Shown: piece after piece, positions 31,635 to 39,635 of the stretch
Layout of the letters: every line of letters starts with the position of its first letter
How positions within the stretch are numbered: position 1 is the stretch's first letter
Assembly (NCBI RefSeq): GCF_022664535.1
Contig: NZ_JAKUJY010000017.1
Location: 1-64,000 of the forward strand
Source: Sphingobium trunci
GTDB lineage: Bacteria; Pseudomonadota; Alphaproteobacteria; Sphingomonadales; Sphingomonadaceae
Direction of reading: 5' to 3'
Length of the DNA stretch: 64,000 nt
Made by a program: the position numbers and the translations under genes
Notes under the pieces: generated by a model
Database searches by the model: none
What the model saw: only the letters and a program-made list of their open reading frames with translations
What the model was told of the DNA's origin: nothing

Positions 31635-33107
31635 GTGAGCGGTTTCAACCCCGATCTGATCAGTCTTGCCAGGGGCAATAATTTCATCGGCGGCCGCCGC
31701 GTCGAAGGGCGGGGGCAGGCGATCATGGTCCGCCGCCCTTCCGACGGCCGGGCGCAGGCGGACCTCGACAGTGCGGCTGCGGATCAACTGGCGCAGGCGG
31801 TCGAAAATGCGCAGGCCGCCTACAAGAAGAGCGGCTGGGCGCAGACCGATCCCCGCGGCCGGATGAAGGTGCTGCGCCGCTGGGCCGACCTGATCGAGGC
31901 GGATGCGGCCAACCTGGCGCCGCTGGAAGCGTTGGGATCGACCCGCACGATCAACGAGATCAACGCCTGGGATTTGAGTTATACCGCTGAAACCATCCGC
32001 TTTTATGCCGAATGGGCGGACAAGATCGGCGGCGAAGTGGCGGCCACGACGCCCGACAAGCTGGGCCTGACTATCGCCGAGCCTTATGGCGTGGTGGCAG
32101 CGATCAGCCCGTGGAACTTGCCGCTGGTGATGGCGGGCTGGAAGATCGCGCCTGCCATCGCGGCGGGGAACAGCGTGGTTCTCAAGCCCTCCGAAATGAC
32201 GCCTTTCAGCATCGTGCGCCTCGCCGAACTGGCGATCGAGGCTGGCCTGCCCGCAGGCGTGTTCAACATCGTGCAGGGCAACGGCCGTTCGATCGGCGAT
32301 CCGCTGGTGCGCCGCCCCGAAGTCGCCAAGGTGACATTCACCGGGTCCACCCGCACGGGTGCGGCGATCATGGCGGCTTGCGCGGAAACCGGGCCGAAGC
32401 CGGTCACGCTGGAACTGGGCGGCAAGAGCCCGCAGATCATCTTTGCCGATGCCGGGCTGGACAAGGCGGCGGCCATCGTCGCCCGGGCGATCACGCTCAA
32501 CGCAGGGCAGGTCTGCGTCGCCGGATCGCGGCTGCTGGTACAGGAGAAAGTCGCGGATCAGGTGATCGACCGCATCCTCGCCGCCTTTGCCGCGCACAGG
32601 GCCGGGCCGACCTGGCGCACCGACACGACGCTGGGACCGATCATTTCCGAAGGTCAACTCGACCGGATGGACGGCATCGTCAGGCGGGCCATATCGGAGG
32701 GTGCCGAACTGCTGGCCGGCGGCGGCCGGGCGACTTCTCCGCAAGAGGGCAGTTATTTCGCGCCGACGCTGCTTGCGCATGTCGACCAGAAAAGCGAAGC
32801 CGTTCAGGGCGAGATTTTCGGGCCGGTGCTGACGGTCCAGACATTCGCCGACGAGGAAGAGGCCTATGCCCTCGCCAATGACAGCGACTATGGGCTGGCG
32901 GCGGGCGTCCACACCGGCGATGTCGCGCTGGCGCTCCGCGCCACGCGGTCGCTGGAGGCGGGGACGGTCTGGGTCAACCGCTATGGGCGGAGCAACGACT
33001 TCATCCTGCCCACCGGCGGCTACAAGCAGTCCGGCATCGGCAAGGATCTCGGCCGGGAAGCCTATATGGCGAACCTCAAGACCAAGACTGCGTTGATCGA
33101 GTTCTAA
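31635..33107 (+). CDS. Aldehyde dehydrogenase (PuuC/betaine-aldehyde type)
   Basis: A 490-residue NAD-dependent dehydrogenase beginning at a GTG with AGGAG 9 bases upstream. Motifs: ISPWNLPLVMAGWKIAPAIA, KPSEMTPFSIVRLAELAIEA, LELGGKSPQIIFADAGLD (Glu) and NAGQVCVAGSRLLVQEK (catalytic Cys). It resembles gamma-glutamyl- or omega-aminoaldehyde dehydrogenases. The frame runs open to 30552, but that region is the antisense of other genes. It is the only plus-strand gene in the catabolic cluster and is divergent from the GNAT-gabD unit, probably with a shared regulatory region. Confidence 0.92.
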   Translation: MSGFNPDLISLARGNNFIGGRRVEGRGQAIMVRRPSDGRAQADLDSAAADQLAQAVENAQAAYKKSGWAQTDPRGRMKVLRRWADLIEADAANLAPLEALGSTRTINEINAWDLSYTAETIRFYAEWADKIGGEVAATTPDKLGLTIAEPYGVVAAISPWNLPLVMAGWKIAPAIAAGNSVVLKPSEMTPFSIVRLAELAIEAGLPAGVFNIVQGNGRSIGDPLVRRPEVAKVTFTGSTRTGAAIMAACAETGPKPVTLELGGKSPQIIFADAGLDKAAAIVARAITLNAGQVCVAGSRLLVQEKVADQVIDRILAAFAAHRAGPTWRTDTTLGPIISEGQLDRMDGIVRRAISEGAELLAGGGRATSPQEGSYFAPTLLAHVDQKSEAVQGEIFGPVLTVQTFADEEEAYALANDSDYGLAAGVHTGDVALALRATRSLEAGTVWVNRYGRSNDFILPTGGYKQSGIGKDLGREAYMANLKTKTALIEF

Positions 33108-33119
33108 CCAGGCGCCATT

Positions 33120-33184
33120 TGCTCCTGCGAAGGCAGAGCCCAGTTTCCAATGCCGGAACCGGGTTCCTGCCTTCGCAGGAACAC
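33120..33184. repeat. Palindromic intergenic repeat, copy 2
   Basis: TGCTCCTGCGAAGGCAG (33120-33136) pairs with CTGCCTTCGCAGGAACA at the right end of an imperfect inverted repeat of about 65 bases, related to 29031-29094. It lies between two convergent genes and could act as a bidirectional terminator. Confidence 0.68.
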
Positions 33185-33190
33185 AACAGC

Positions 33191-34321
33191 TTATTCCGCG
33201 AACCGGCCGATCCGATAGGGCTCCATCGGAATATCCGTGCCGCCTTTGGCGATGATTTCCGCCATCGTCTCGCCCACGCCCGGCCCGATCTGGAACCCGG
33301 CGCCCGAAAAGCCGAAGGCATAATAAAGCCCGCTGGTCGTGGCGCTCGGCCCCATGACGGGCTGGCTGTCGGGCATATAGCCCTCGATGCCCGACCAGAC
33401 TCGGATGATGTTGAGCTTGCTGAGAGCGGGCGCAAGGCGGCGTATCTGTTTGAGCTGGCTCATCGTGTTCTGCGGCAGCACATAGCTGCGATACTCATCC
33501 GGATAGGAAGGCCCCCGCGTACTGCCGCCCAGCACGATATTGCCGCGTGCCACCTGCCGGAAATAGACGGTTTCCTCCTCGATCGGGGTCATCACGCCGA
33601 CGGCGGGATGGATGGCGTAAGGCACCGGCTCGGTCACGCTCATGTTTGGGCCGCGCGGGACGATGGGCACCGGCTCGCCAAATTGCGACGACAGCGCATT
33701 GCCCCATGCCCCGGCGGTGATCAGCAATATCGGCGCGCGAAACGTGCGGCCATCCTGAGCGGTGACGAGGAAATCCTCCCCCACCTTCTGCGCGTCGACG
33801 ATCTTCGTATTCTCATGGATGGTTGCCCCCATGCGCTGCGCCGCCCGGGCAAAGGCAGGCGCGGCCAGGCGCGGATTGGCATGGCCGTCCATCGCGGAAT
33901 AGGAACCCGCCAGCACATCGGCCCCGAAAAAGGGAAATTTCGCCCGCAGCGCATTACCGGTGAGGAGTTCGAGGTCCAGGCCCTCCAGCCGGGCCTTGTC
34001 GGCATAATCCTCCATCGCGCCGACCAGTTCGGGCCGTTCCCGATAGCAGACACGGATATGCCCGGATTGCAGATATTCCACGTCCGCGCCCAGCAATTCC
34101 CGCGACTTGCGCCAGATCGCGATGGCGCGGTTGGCGAGGGGGAGCTGATGCAGCGCGCGCCCCTGCCGCCGCACATTGCCGAAATTGGTGCCGCTGGCCT
34201 GCCGCCCGATCAGGTCGGTTTCCAGCAGCGTGACCGACATTCCATGGCCGCGCAGGAACAACGCCGCCGAAGAACCCATGAGGCCGCCGCCCACGATGAT
34301 GACGTCGCTCGCCGTGCTCAT
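33191..34321 (-). CDS. FAD-dependent oxidase subunit, DadA/HcnC/OoxB-like
   Basis: A 376-residue flavoprotein of the DAO family: DVIIVGGGLMGSSAALFLRG binds FAD and GATIHENTKIVDAQK and GFSGAGFQIGPGVGE are typical of the D-amino-acid-oxidase fold. It is the third gene of a set ordered ferredoxin, NAD/FAD subunit, DAO subunit, exactly as in hcnABC (glycine to cyanide) and ooxXAB (octopine oxidase) and in D-hydroxyproline dehydrogenases. It would hold the substrate-oxidising FAD. Its start overlaps the preceding stop by 4 bases. Confidence 0.85.
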   Translation of the reverse strand: MSTASDVIIVGGGLMGSSAALFLRGHGMSVTLLETDLIGRQASGTNFGNVRRQGRALHQLPLANRAIAIWRKSRELLGADVEYLQSGHIRVCYRERPELVGAMEDYADKARLEGLDLELLTGNALRAKFPFFGADVLAGSYSAMDGHANPRLAAPAFARAAQRMGATIHENTKIVDAQKVGEDFLVTAQDGRTFRAPILLITAGAWGNALSSQFGEPVPIVPRGPNMSVTEPVPYAIHPAVGVMTPIEEETVYFRQVARGNIVLGGSTRGPSYPDEYRSYVLPQNTMSQLKQIRRLAPALSKLNIIRVWSGIEGYMPDSQPVMGPSATTSGLYYAFGFSGAGFQIGPGVGETMAEIIAKGGTDIPMEPYRIGRFAE

Positions 34322-35691
34322 CCTTCTTCTCCGATGGCGATGGGCAGGGGCTTGACCGGCGCCTGGCCGCGCAGACGGCCGACCTGTTCAACCGGGATTT
34401 TGGCTTCGGCGGCAATGATCTCCGCCGCGGCAAGGCCGCAATAGCGTCCCTGGCAGCGTCCCATGCCGACGCGGCTGAAGGCCTTGGCCCGGTTGGCTTC
34501 GATGGCGCCGGTTTCGCGCATGACGGCACGCAGGTTGCCCGCGCTGACGGTCTCGCAGCGGCAGACGATCGCTTCGTCGGGCAGGGCGGCTGCCTGTTGG
34601 GCGGGCCAGGGGAAGGCCTTGGCCAGCCCCCGTGCGAATTTCGCATAAGTGGCGACATCGCGGCGCAGCGCCGTCATCTCTCCGCCATCGACCGGCAAGC
34701 CAAGATCGCAAAGCGCCGCCAGTGCAGCCAGCTTCCCGCTTGCCTCCGCAGACCGGGCGCCAAGGATCTTTGCGCCGTCGCCTGCAAGATAGACGCCCTG
34801 CGTCGTGGCGCGCCCGTCGGCATCGCGCCTGGGCAGCCATTGATGCGTGCCGGGATCGAAGGCAAATTCGCAGCGCGCAAGGTCGGCGAGCTGCGTCTCA
34901 GGCCGCAGATGATAACCAACCGCGACCGCATCGCAGCCGATCGTCCTTTCCGCGCCCGAAGCCTTCCGGAACCGCACGCCTTTCACGCCACTGCCGGCAT
35001 CACCGATGATCTCGACCGGCGTAATCTGGTGATGCACCGGAACGCCCGCCTTCTTCAGCGCGCGCGTCAATTTGATGCCGTTCCACAGCACGGAAGGCAG
35101 CGCCATCAGATCGGGCAGCGCCTTGATCCGCGCGCCGGCTGGCGAGGTGTCCAGGACCGCAACCACCTTTGCTCCGGCCTCCGCATATTGCGAGGCGACG
35201 AGATAGAGCAGCGGCCCGGACCCCATGAACACCACCTCGTGCCCGATCGACACCGCCTGCGACTTGAGCGCCACCTGCGACCCACCGAGGCTGTAGGTGC
35301 CCGCCAGATTCCAGCCCTTGACCGGCATCAGCCGATCCGTCGCCCCGGTGCAGAGGATCAGCGCATCATAGGTCAGAGTCTCCTGAACATGGCCATTCGC
35401 CGTCCAGACCTGCCCGCCCGCGATATTCCACACCAGCGTTTCGGGCCGATAGTCGATCTGTCCTTTCAGCGCGTCGAAACTGTCGTGCAGGGCCTTCGCG
35501 CGACTGGCTTCGGTGCCGTAGAGCTTCTCATAGGGCCGGCTGAAATTGTCGGGCTGGCGGCGGTAGATCTGGCCGCCGTCGCGCCGCCCTTCGTCGATGA
35601 CGATCGGACGGATGCCCGCCTTGACCACAGCCTCCGCCGCCCGCGTACCGGCCGGACCTGCACCGACGACGATTATCCGAGGTTCGGCCAT
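34318..35691 (-). CDS. FAD/NAD-binding oxidoreductase subunit with BFD [2Fe-2S] domain (HcnB/OoxA-like)
   Basis: A 457-residue protein beginning MAEPRIIVVGAGPAGTRAAE at 35691. A two-dinucleotide-binding fold (second motif around VVFMGSGPLLYLVASQYAE) is followed by a C-terminal BFD-type [2Fe-2S] domain with C-x-C near IVCRCETVSAGNL and a further pair in GRCQGRYCGLAAAEI. This is the alpha subunit of the heterotrimeric HcnABC/OoxXAB-type dehydrogenases. It overlaps the ferredoxin gene by 19 bases and the DAO gene by 4. Confidence 0.87.
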   Translation of the reverse strand: MAEPRIIVVGAGPAGTRAAEAVVKAGIRPIVIDEGRRDGGQIYRRQPDNFSRPYEKLYGTEASRAKALHDSFDALKGQIDYRPETLVWNIAGGQVWTANGHVQETLTYDALILCTGATDRLMPVKGWNLAGTYSLGGSQVALKSQAVSIGHEVVFMGSGPLLYLVASQYAEAGAKVVAVLDTSPAGARIKALPDLMALPSVLWNGIKLTRALKKAGVPVHHQITPVEIIGDAGSGVKGVRFRKASGAERTIGCDAVAVGYHLRPETQLADLARCEFAFDPGTHQWLPRRDADGRATTQGVYLAGDGAKILGARSAEASGKLAALAALCDLGLPVDGGEMTALRRDVATYAKFARGLAKAFPWPAQQAAALPDEAIVCRCETVSAGNLRAVMRETGAIEANRAKAFSRVGMGRCQGRYCGLAAAEIIAAEAKIPVEQVGRLRGQAPVKPLPIAIGEEG

Positions 35692-35981
35692 GTCGGCTCC
35701 GGCTGGCTGGTGAGGATGCGCTGGCCCGAAGCCGCAAGGGTGGAGCAGGCGCGCAGGCGATCGCCAAGTTCGGTCCACACCCAGCAATCCTGACAGGCGC
35801 CCATCAGGCAGAAGCCTGCCCGGCGGCCATCGCCGAATTCGGAACTGCGCAGGGTGCCGACAGCACTCAGCAGCGCGACCATCAGCGTGTCGCCCTCCAG
35901 CGCCGTGACGGGCTGGCCATCGACATGCAGCGTGACCGGCGGGCGTTCCGTTTCGCCCAGACGAACGAAGCGCCCGCTCAT
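35673..35981 (-). CDS. [2Fe-2S] ferredoxin-like subunit (HcnA/OoxX-like)
   Basis: A 102-residue protein with Cys58-x4-Cys63-x2-Cys66 (FCLMGACQDC) and Cys79 (RACS), the 2Fe-2S ligands of the small subunits in HcnABC/OoxXAB-like enzymes. The N-terminal half (VTLHVDGQPVTALEGDTLMV) is the ferredoxin beta-grasp. The start at 35981 overlaps the ABC ATPase stop by 4 bases, tying this electron-transfer complex to the importer. Upstream in-frame codons to 36125 lie inside the ATPase gene. Confidence 0.87.
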   Translation of the reverse strand: MSGRFVRLGETERPPVTLHVDGQPVTALEGDTLMVALLSAVGTLRSSEFGDGRRAGFCLMGACQDCWVWTELGDRLRACSTLAASGQRILTSQPEPTWPNLG

Positions 35982-37840
35982 GCGGCCACCCCCTGAACCT
36001 TCGTCAATCTCTCTTCTCCATGATGGCACAGGATATCGTTGCCCTTGGCAAGGCGGTGGCGCGGCGGCGCGACCTTGTTGCAGACCCCGTCGATCCGCGC
36101 CGCGCAGCGCGGCAGGAAGCGGCACAGTTCGACCTCTTCCGCCGACGCTCCGATCAGGGGGAGCGAACGCGCCGCGCCGCTTTCCTCCAGCCAGCCCGCG
36201 CGCATTTCCGGCACGGACCCGATCAGCAGGTCGGTATAGGGGTGGAAGGGCGCTTCCCGGAAGCCTTCGCGCCCGCCCATCTCGACCATATTGCCCGAAT
36301 AGAGGACGAGGATGTCGTCGCAGATCGCGCGCACCGTCGAAATATCGTGGCTGATGAACATATAGGCGACGCCCAATTCCTTGCGCAGCTCCGCCATCAG
36401 GTCGAGGATCGCTGCGCCCACCACCGTGTCGAGCGCTGAGGTCACCTCGTCGCAGAGGATCAGTTCGGGATCGGCGGCCAGAGCGCGGGCAAGGTTGATG
36501 CGCTGCTTCTGCCCGCCCGACAATTCGCCGCAGCGCCGGTCGATAACCGAAGAGGGCAGGCGGATGAGGTCGAGCAGTTCCAGCACACGCAGCCGCGCCG
36601 CATTACCCGTCAGCCTGTGATAGAAGGCCAGCGGGCGAGAGAGAATCTGACCCACCGAATGGGCTGGATTCAGTGCTGTATCGGCATTCTGGAACACCAG
36701 CTGGATGCGCCGGAACTGGTCGCGGCTTCGCCCCTTGAGGCCCGGCGGGAGCGGCTCGCCACCCAGCAGCACCTCGCCTTGAGCGGCCGGCAACAGCCCG
36801 GCGATCACCCGCGCCATGGTGGACTTGCCCGAACCGGACTCCCCGATCACGCCCAGCGTCGCGCCGCGCTCGATCTTCAGGTTGATGTCGCGTAGCACGG
36901 GGATATGCGGGCGGCCGTCCTTGCCGATCCTGCCATAGCCTGCCGTCATGCCGCGGATTTCGAGCAGGGGCGCTGCAGGAACATTCGCCTGTTTCGGAGC
37001 GGATCGGATAGCAGGACGGGCTGCTGCCATCAGCGTTTTCGTATAATCGTCGACGGGGCGGTGCAGTATCTGATCGGCGCTGCCCTTTTCGCGGATGCGG
37101 CCCTTGTTCAGCACGACGATCTGGTCCGCCATCTGCGTCACCACCGCCAGGTCGTGCGACACATAGATGGCCGTCGCGCCGCGCTCCAGCACCACCGCCT
37201 TGAAGGCACGCAGCACCTCGATCTGGGTGGTGACGTCGAGCGCCGTGGTCGGCTCGTCCAATATGACCAGTTCAGGATCGGTGACGAGCGCCATCGCCGC
37301 CATCAGCCGCTGCAACTGCCCGCCCGAAAGCTGGTGCGGATAGCGCGACCCAATGGTGTCGGGAAAGGGCAGGGCCAGGGCGCGGAACAGTTCGATGGCC
37401 TTTTTCTCGGCCTGAGCGCGCGGCATCAGATGGTGGATCAGCGCAGGCTCTATCACCTGATCCATGATCGTGCGCGAGGGATTGAAAGCGGAGGCGGCCG
37501 ACTGCGCGATATAGGCGATGCGGTTGCCGCGAAGCTGGGCCAGCCCCCTCGCATCCAGCGAAAGGATTTGGGAGTCGCCCACGCGGATGGATCCACCCGC
37601 AATCGTCGCGCCCGGCCGGGCATGGCCTAGCAGGGTGAGCGCGATGGTAGTCTTGCCCGATCCGGATTCCCCGATCAGCGCCAGCACCTCGCCGCGTTTC
37701 AGCGTGAAGTCGATGTCGCGGACGATGGGGAAAATCTCGCCCGCTGCATTGCGGGCGGTGACGCGCAGGCCTTTCACTTCCACATGAGGATTTGGCCCAT
37801 GAGGATTTGGCCCATGAGGATCTGGCACATGCGCGGTCAT
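35978..37840 (-). CDS. Fused dipeptide/oligopeptide ABC transporter ATPase (DppD-DppF type)
   Basis: A 620-residue protein holding two ABC ATPases in one chain. First domain: Walker A IGESGSGKTTIALTLLG, signature LSGGQLQRL, Walker B LVILDEPTTAL. Second domain: Walker A IGESGSGKSTMARVI, signature LSGGQKQRINLARAL, Walker B LILCDEVTSAL, followed by the OppF-type C-terminal Cys-rich extension (CRFLPRCAARIDGVC). It energises the importer whose permeases precede it (ATGA overlaps on both sides). The N-terminus carries a repetitive DPHGPNPHGPNPHVEV stretch encoded by 15-base tandem repeats. AAGGGGA precedes the ATG at 37840. Confidence 0.93.
   Translation of the reverse strand: MTAHVPDPHGPNPHGPNPHVEVKGLRVTARNAAGEIFPIVRDIDFTLKRGEVLALIGESGSGKTTIALTLLGHARPGATIAGGSIRVGDSQILSLDARGLAQLRGNRIAYIAQSAASAFNPSRTIMDQVIEPALIHHLMPRAQAEKKAIELFRALALPFPDTIGSRYPHQLSGGQLQRLMAAMALVTDPELVILDEPTTALDVTTQIEVLRAFKAVVLERGATAIYVSHDLAVVTQMADQIVVLNKGRIREKGSADQILHRPVDDYTKTLMAAARPAIRSAPKQANVPAAPLLEIRGMTAGYGRIGKDGRPHIPVLRDINLKIERGATLGVIGESGSGKSTMARVIAGLLPAAQGEVLLGGEPLPPGLKGRSRDQFRRIQLVFQNADTALNPAHSVGQILSRPLAFYHRLTGNAARLRVLELLDLIRLPSSVIDRRCGELSGGQKQRINLARALAADPELILCDEVTSALDTVVGAAILDLMAELRKELGVAYMFISHDISTVRAICDDILVLYSGNMVEMGGREGFREAPFHPYTDLLIGSVPEMRAGWLEESGAARSLPLIGASAEEVELCRFLPRCAARIDGVCNKVAPPRHRLAKGNDILCHHGEERLTKVQGVAA
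37783..37827. repeat. 15-base tandem repeat inside the ABC ATPase gene
   Basis: Three head-to-tail copies of CATGAGGATTTGGCC (37783-37797, 37798-37812, and a variant 37813-37827) encode the His-Gly-Pro-Asn-Pro repeats at the ATPase N-terminus. In-frame units of 15 bases could change copy number without breaking the frame. Confidence 0.85.
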
Positions 37841-38658
37841 GGGCGCTTCCCCTTGAGGCCGTCGATCAGCAGATTGACGCCCACCGTCAGCGTTGCAATG
37901 GCGATGGCAGGCATCAGGATCGCCAGTGCGCCTTCGCCAAGGCCCGAAATATTCTCGCGCACCAGCGAGCCGAGGTCCGCATCCGGCGGCTGCACGCCCA
38001 GGCCGAGGAAACTCAGGCCCGAAAGCAGAAGCACGATGAACACGAAGCGCAGTCCGAAATCGGCCAGCAGCGGGTGGATCATGTTGGGAAGGATTTCGCG
38101 CAGCGCGAGGTGGAAGCGCCCTTCGCCCCGTGCCCGCGCCACCTGCACATAGTCCATCTGCGCCAGGTTCACCGCCAGCGCGCGGGCGATGCGGTAATTG
38201 CCAGGCACATAGGTCACCGCCGCGATCAGCAGCAGCAGCGCCAGCGAGGAACCGAAGGCCGCGACCAGCACCAGCGAGAAAATCTTGGACGGGATCGAGA
38301 TCAGCGTGTCCATGAAACGGGACAGCGGCTCGTCGACCCCGGCACCGCCCACGGCTGCGGTCAGCGCCAGCGCCGTGCCCGTCGCGCTGGCGAGCATGGC
38401 GGCTGCGGCCGCCAGACCTACGGTATAGCGCGCGCCCGACAGCAGGCGGCTCAACACGTCGCGGCCGAGATAGTCGCTGCCCAGCCAATGCTGCGCCGAC
38501 ATCCCGTCGAACACGTCATAGGCCACGAAAGCGCCGACCGGATAGGGCGCGAGCATCGGCCCGAAGATCGCGATGGCCAGCCAGAAGAGGACGAACGCCA
38601 GCCCGACCTTGGCGGACAGCGGAAGGGCCTTCGCCCAACGGAGGGAAGAAGCGGTCAT
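37837..38658 (-). CDS. ABC transporter permease (DppC/OppC type)
   Basis: A 273-residue inner-membrane permease with about six helices. HWLGSDYLGRDVLSRLLSGA and the EAA-like loop YVQVARARGEGRFHLALREI with LPNMIHPLLADFG are standard for the second permease of peptide importers. It overlaps the DppB-type gene (ATGA) and the ATPase gene. Start at 38658 chosen because homology begins there; the frame upstream belongs to another gene. Confidence 0.93.
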   Translation of the reverse strand: MTASSLRWAKALPLSAKVGLAFVLFWLAIAIFGPMLAPYPVGAFVAYDVFDGMSAQHWLGSDYLGRDVLSRLLSGARYTVGLAAAAAMLASATGTALALTAAVGGAGVDEPLSRFMDTLISIPSKIFSLVLVAAFGSSLALLLLIAAVTYVPGNYRIARALAVNLAQMDYVQVARARGEGRFHLALREILPNMIHPLLADFGLRFVFIVLLLSGLSFLGLGVQPPDADLGSLVRENISGLGEGALAILMPAIAIATLTVGVNLLIDGLKGKRP

Positions 38659-39635
38659 TGCGCACGCAGCCTGGGGTTGGCGAGGATGGCGGTGACGTCC
38701 GCGATCAGCATGAGGATGAGGTAAGCCGCGCAGAAGATCATGGCGCAGGCTTGCAGCAGCGGCATGTCCCGGCTCGTGACGGCGTTCACCATCAGGCTCG
38801 CCAGGCCCGGATAGTTGAAGATGGTCTCGACGATGATCGCCCCGCCCAGCAGATAGGAAAGGCTGAGCGCCATGGCATTGACGATGGGCGCGACCGCATT
38901 GGGCATGATGTGCCGCAGCACGACGCGCACCGGCGGCACGCCCTTCAATACCGCCATTTCGACATAGGGCCGGTCCATCTGGTCGATCACGGCGGCGCGG
39001 GTCATGCGGGCCATCTGGGCGATGACGACGACGGCGAGGCACAGGATCGGCATGGCCGCGCCGCGCAGATAGTCGCCCCAGCTCATATCGTCGGCGACCA
39101 GCGCGATGGAGGGCAGCCAGCGCAGCTTTACCGAGAAGATCAGCACGGCGAGCGTCGCCACCAGAAATTCCGGCACCGCGACCATGGAGAGGGTGGCGAT
39201 GTTGAGCGCCCGATCCAGCCGCCCACCCCGGTTCATGGCGGAACCAATGCCGATGGCAAGGGCGACCGGCACGGCGACCAGGGCGCTTAGAGCGGCCAGC
39301 AGCAGGCTGTTGGGCAGGCGGCTGGAAATCACTTCGGAAACGGGCAGGTTGGCGACCATCGACTGGCCGGGATCGCCGCTCACCATGCCGCCCAGCCAGC
39401 TCGCATAACGTTCGGGCGCGGGGCGATCGAGGCCCATTTCATGGCGCAGTGCGGCGACCTGTTCTGCGGTTGCGCTCTGGCCCAACGCTTCTTGCGCTGC
39501 GTCGCCGGGGAGGAGTTGCGCGATGGTGAAAACCACTACCGACACCAGAAACAACGTCAGCAGCGAGGAGGCGAAACGCTTGGCCGTCAGCATCAGCGCC
39601 GCTCTCGCACCGGACGTGGATGAACCGCCCGCCAT
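38655..39635 (-). CDS. ABC transporter permease (DppB/OppB type)
   Basis: A 326-residue permease starting at 39635, where TGATG overlaps the binding-protein stop by one base. FASSLLTLFLVSVVVFTIAQ is the first helix, LGLDRPAPERYASWLGGMVSG-type residues follow, and the conserved cytoplasmic loop is YVEMAVLKGVPPVRVVLRHI with MPNAVAPIVNAM. A later ATG (39593) is possible. Partner of the DppC-type permease. Confidence 0.92.
   Translation of the reverse strand: MAGGSSTSGARAALMLTAKRFASSLLTLFLVSVVVFTIAQLLPGDAAQEALGQSATAEQVAALRHEMGLDRPAPERYASWLGGMVSGDPGQSMVANLPVSEVISSRLPNSLLLAALSALVAVPVALAIGIGSAMNRGGRLDRALNIATLSMVAVPEFLVATLAVLIFSVKLRWLPSIALVADDMSWGDYLRGAAMPILCLAVVVIAQMARMTRAAVIDQMDRPYVEMAVLKGVPPVRVVLRHIMPNAVAPIVNAMALSLSYLLGGAIIVETIFNYPGLASLMVNAVTSRDMPLLQACAMIFCAAYLILMLIADVTAILANPRLRAQ

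Noticed and set aside
34463..34648. Small plus-strand frame inside the HcnB-like gene
   Set aside because: A shadow frame of a well-supported gene with no start signal.
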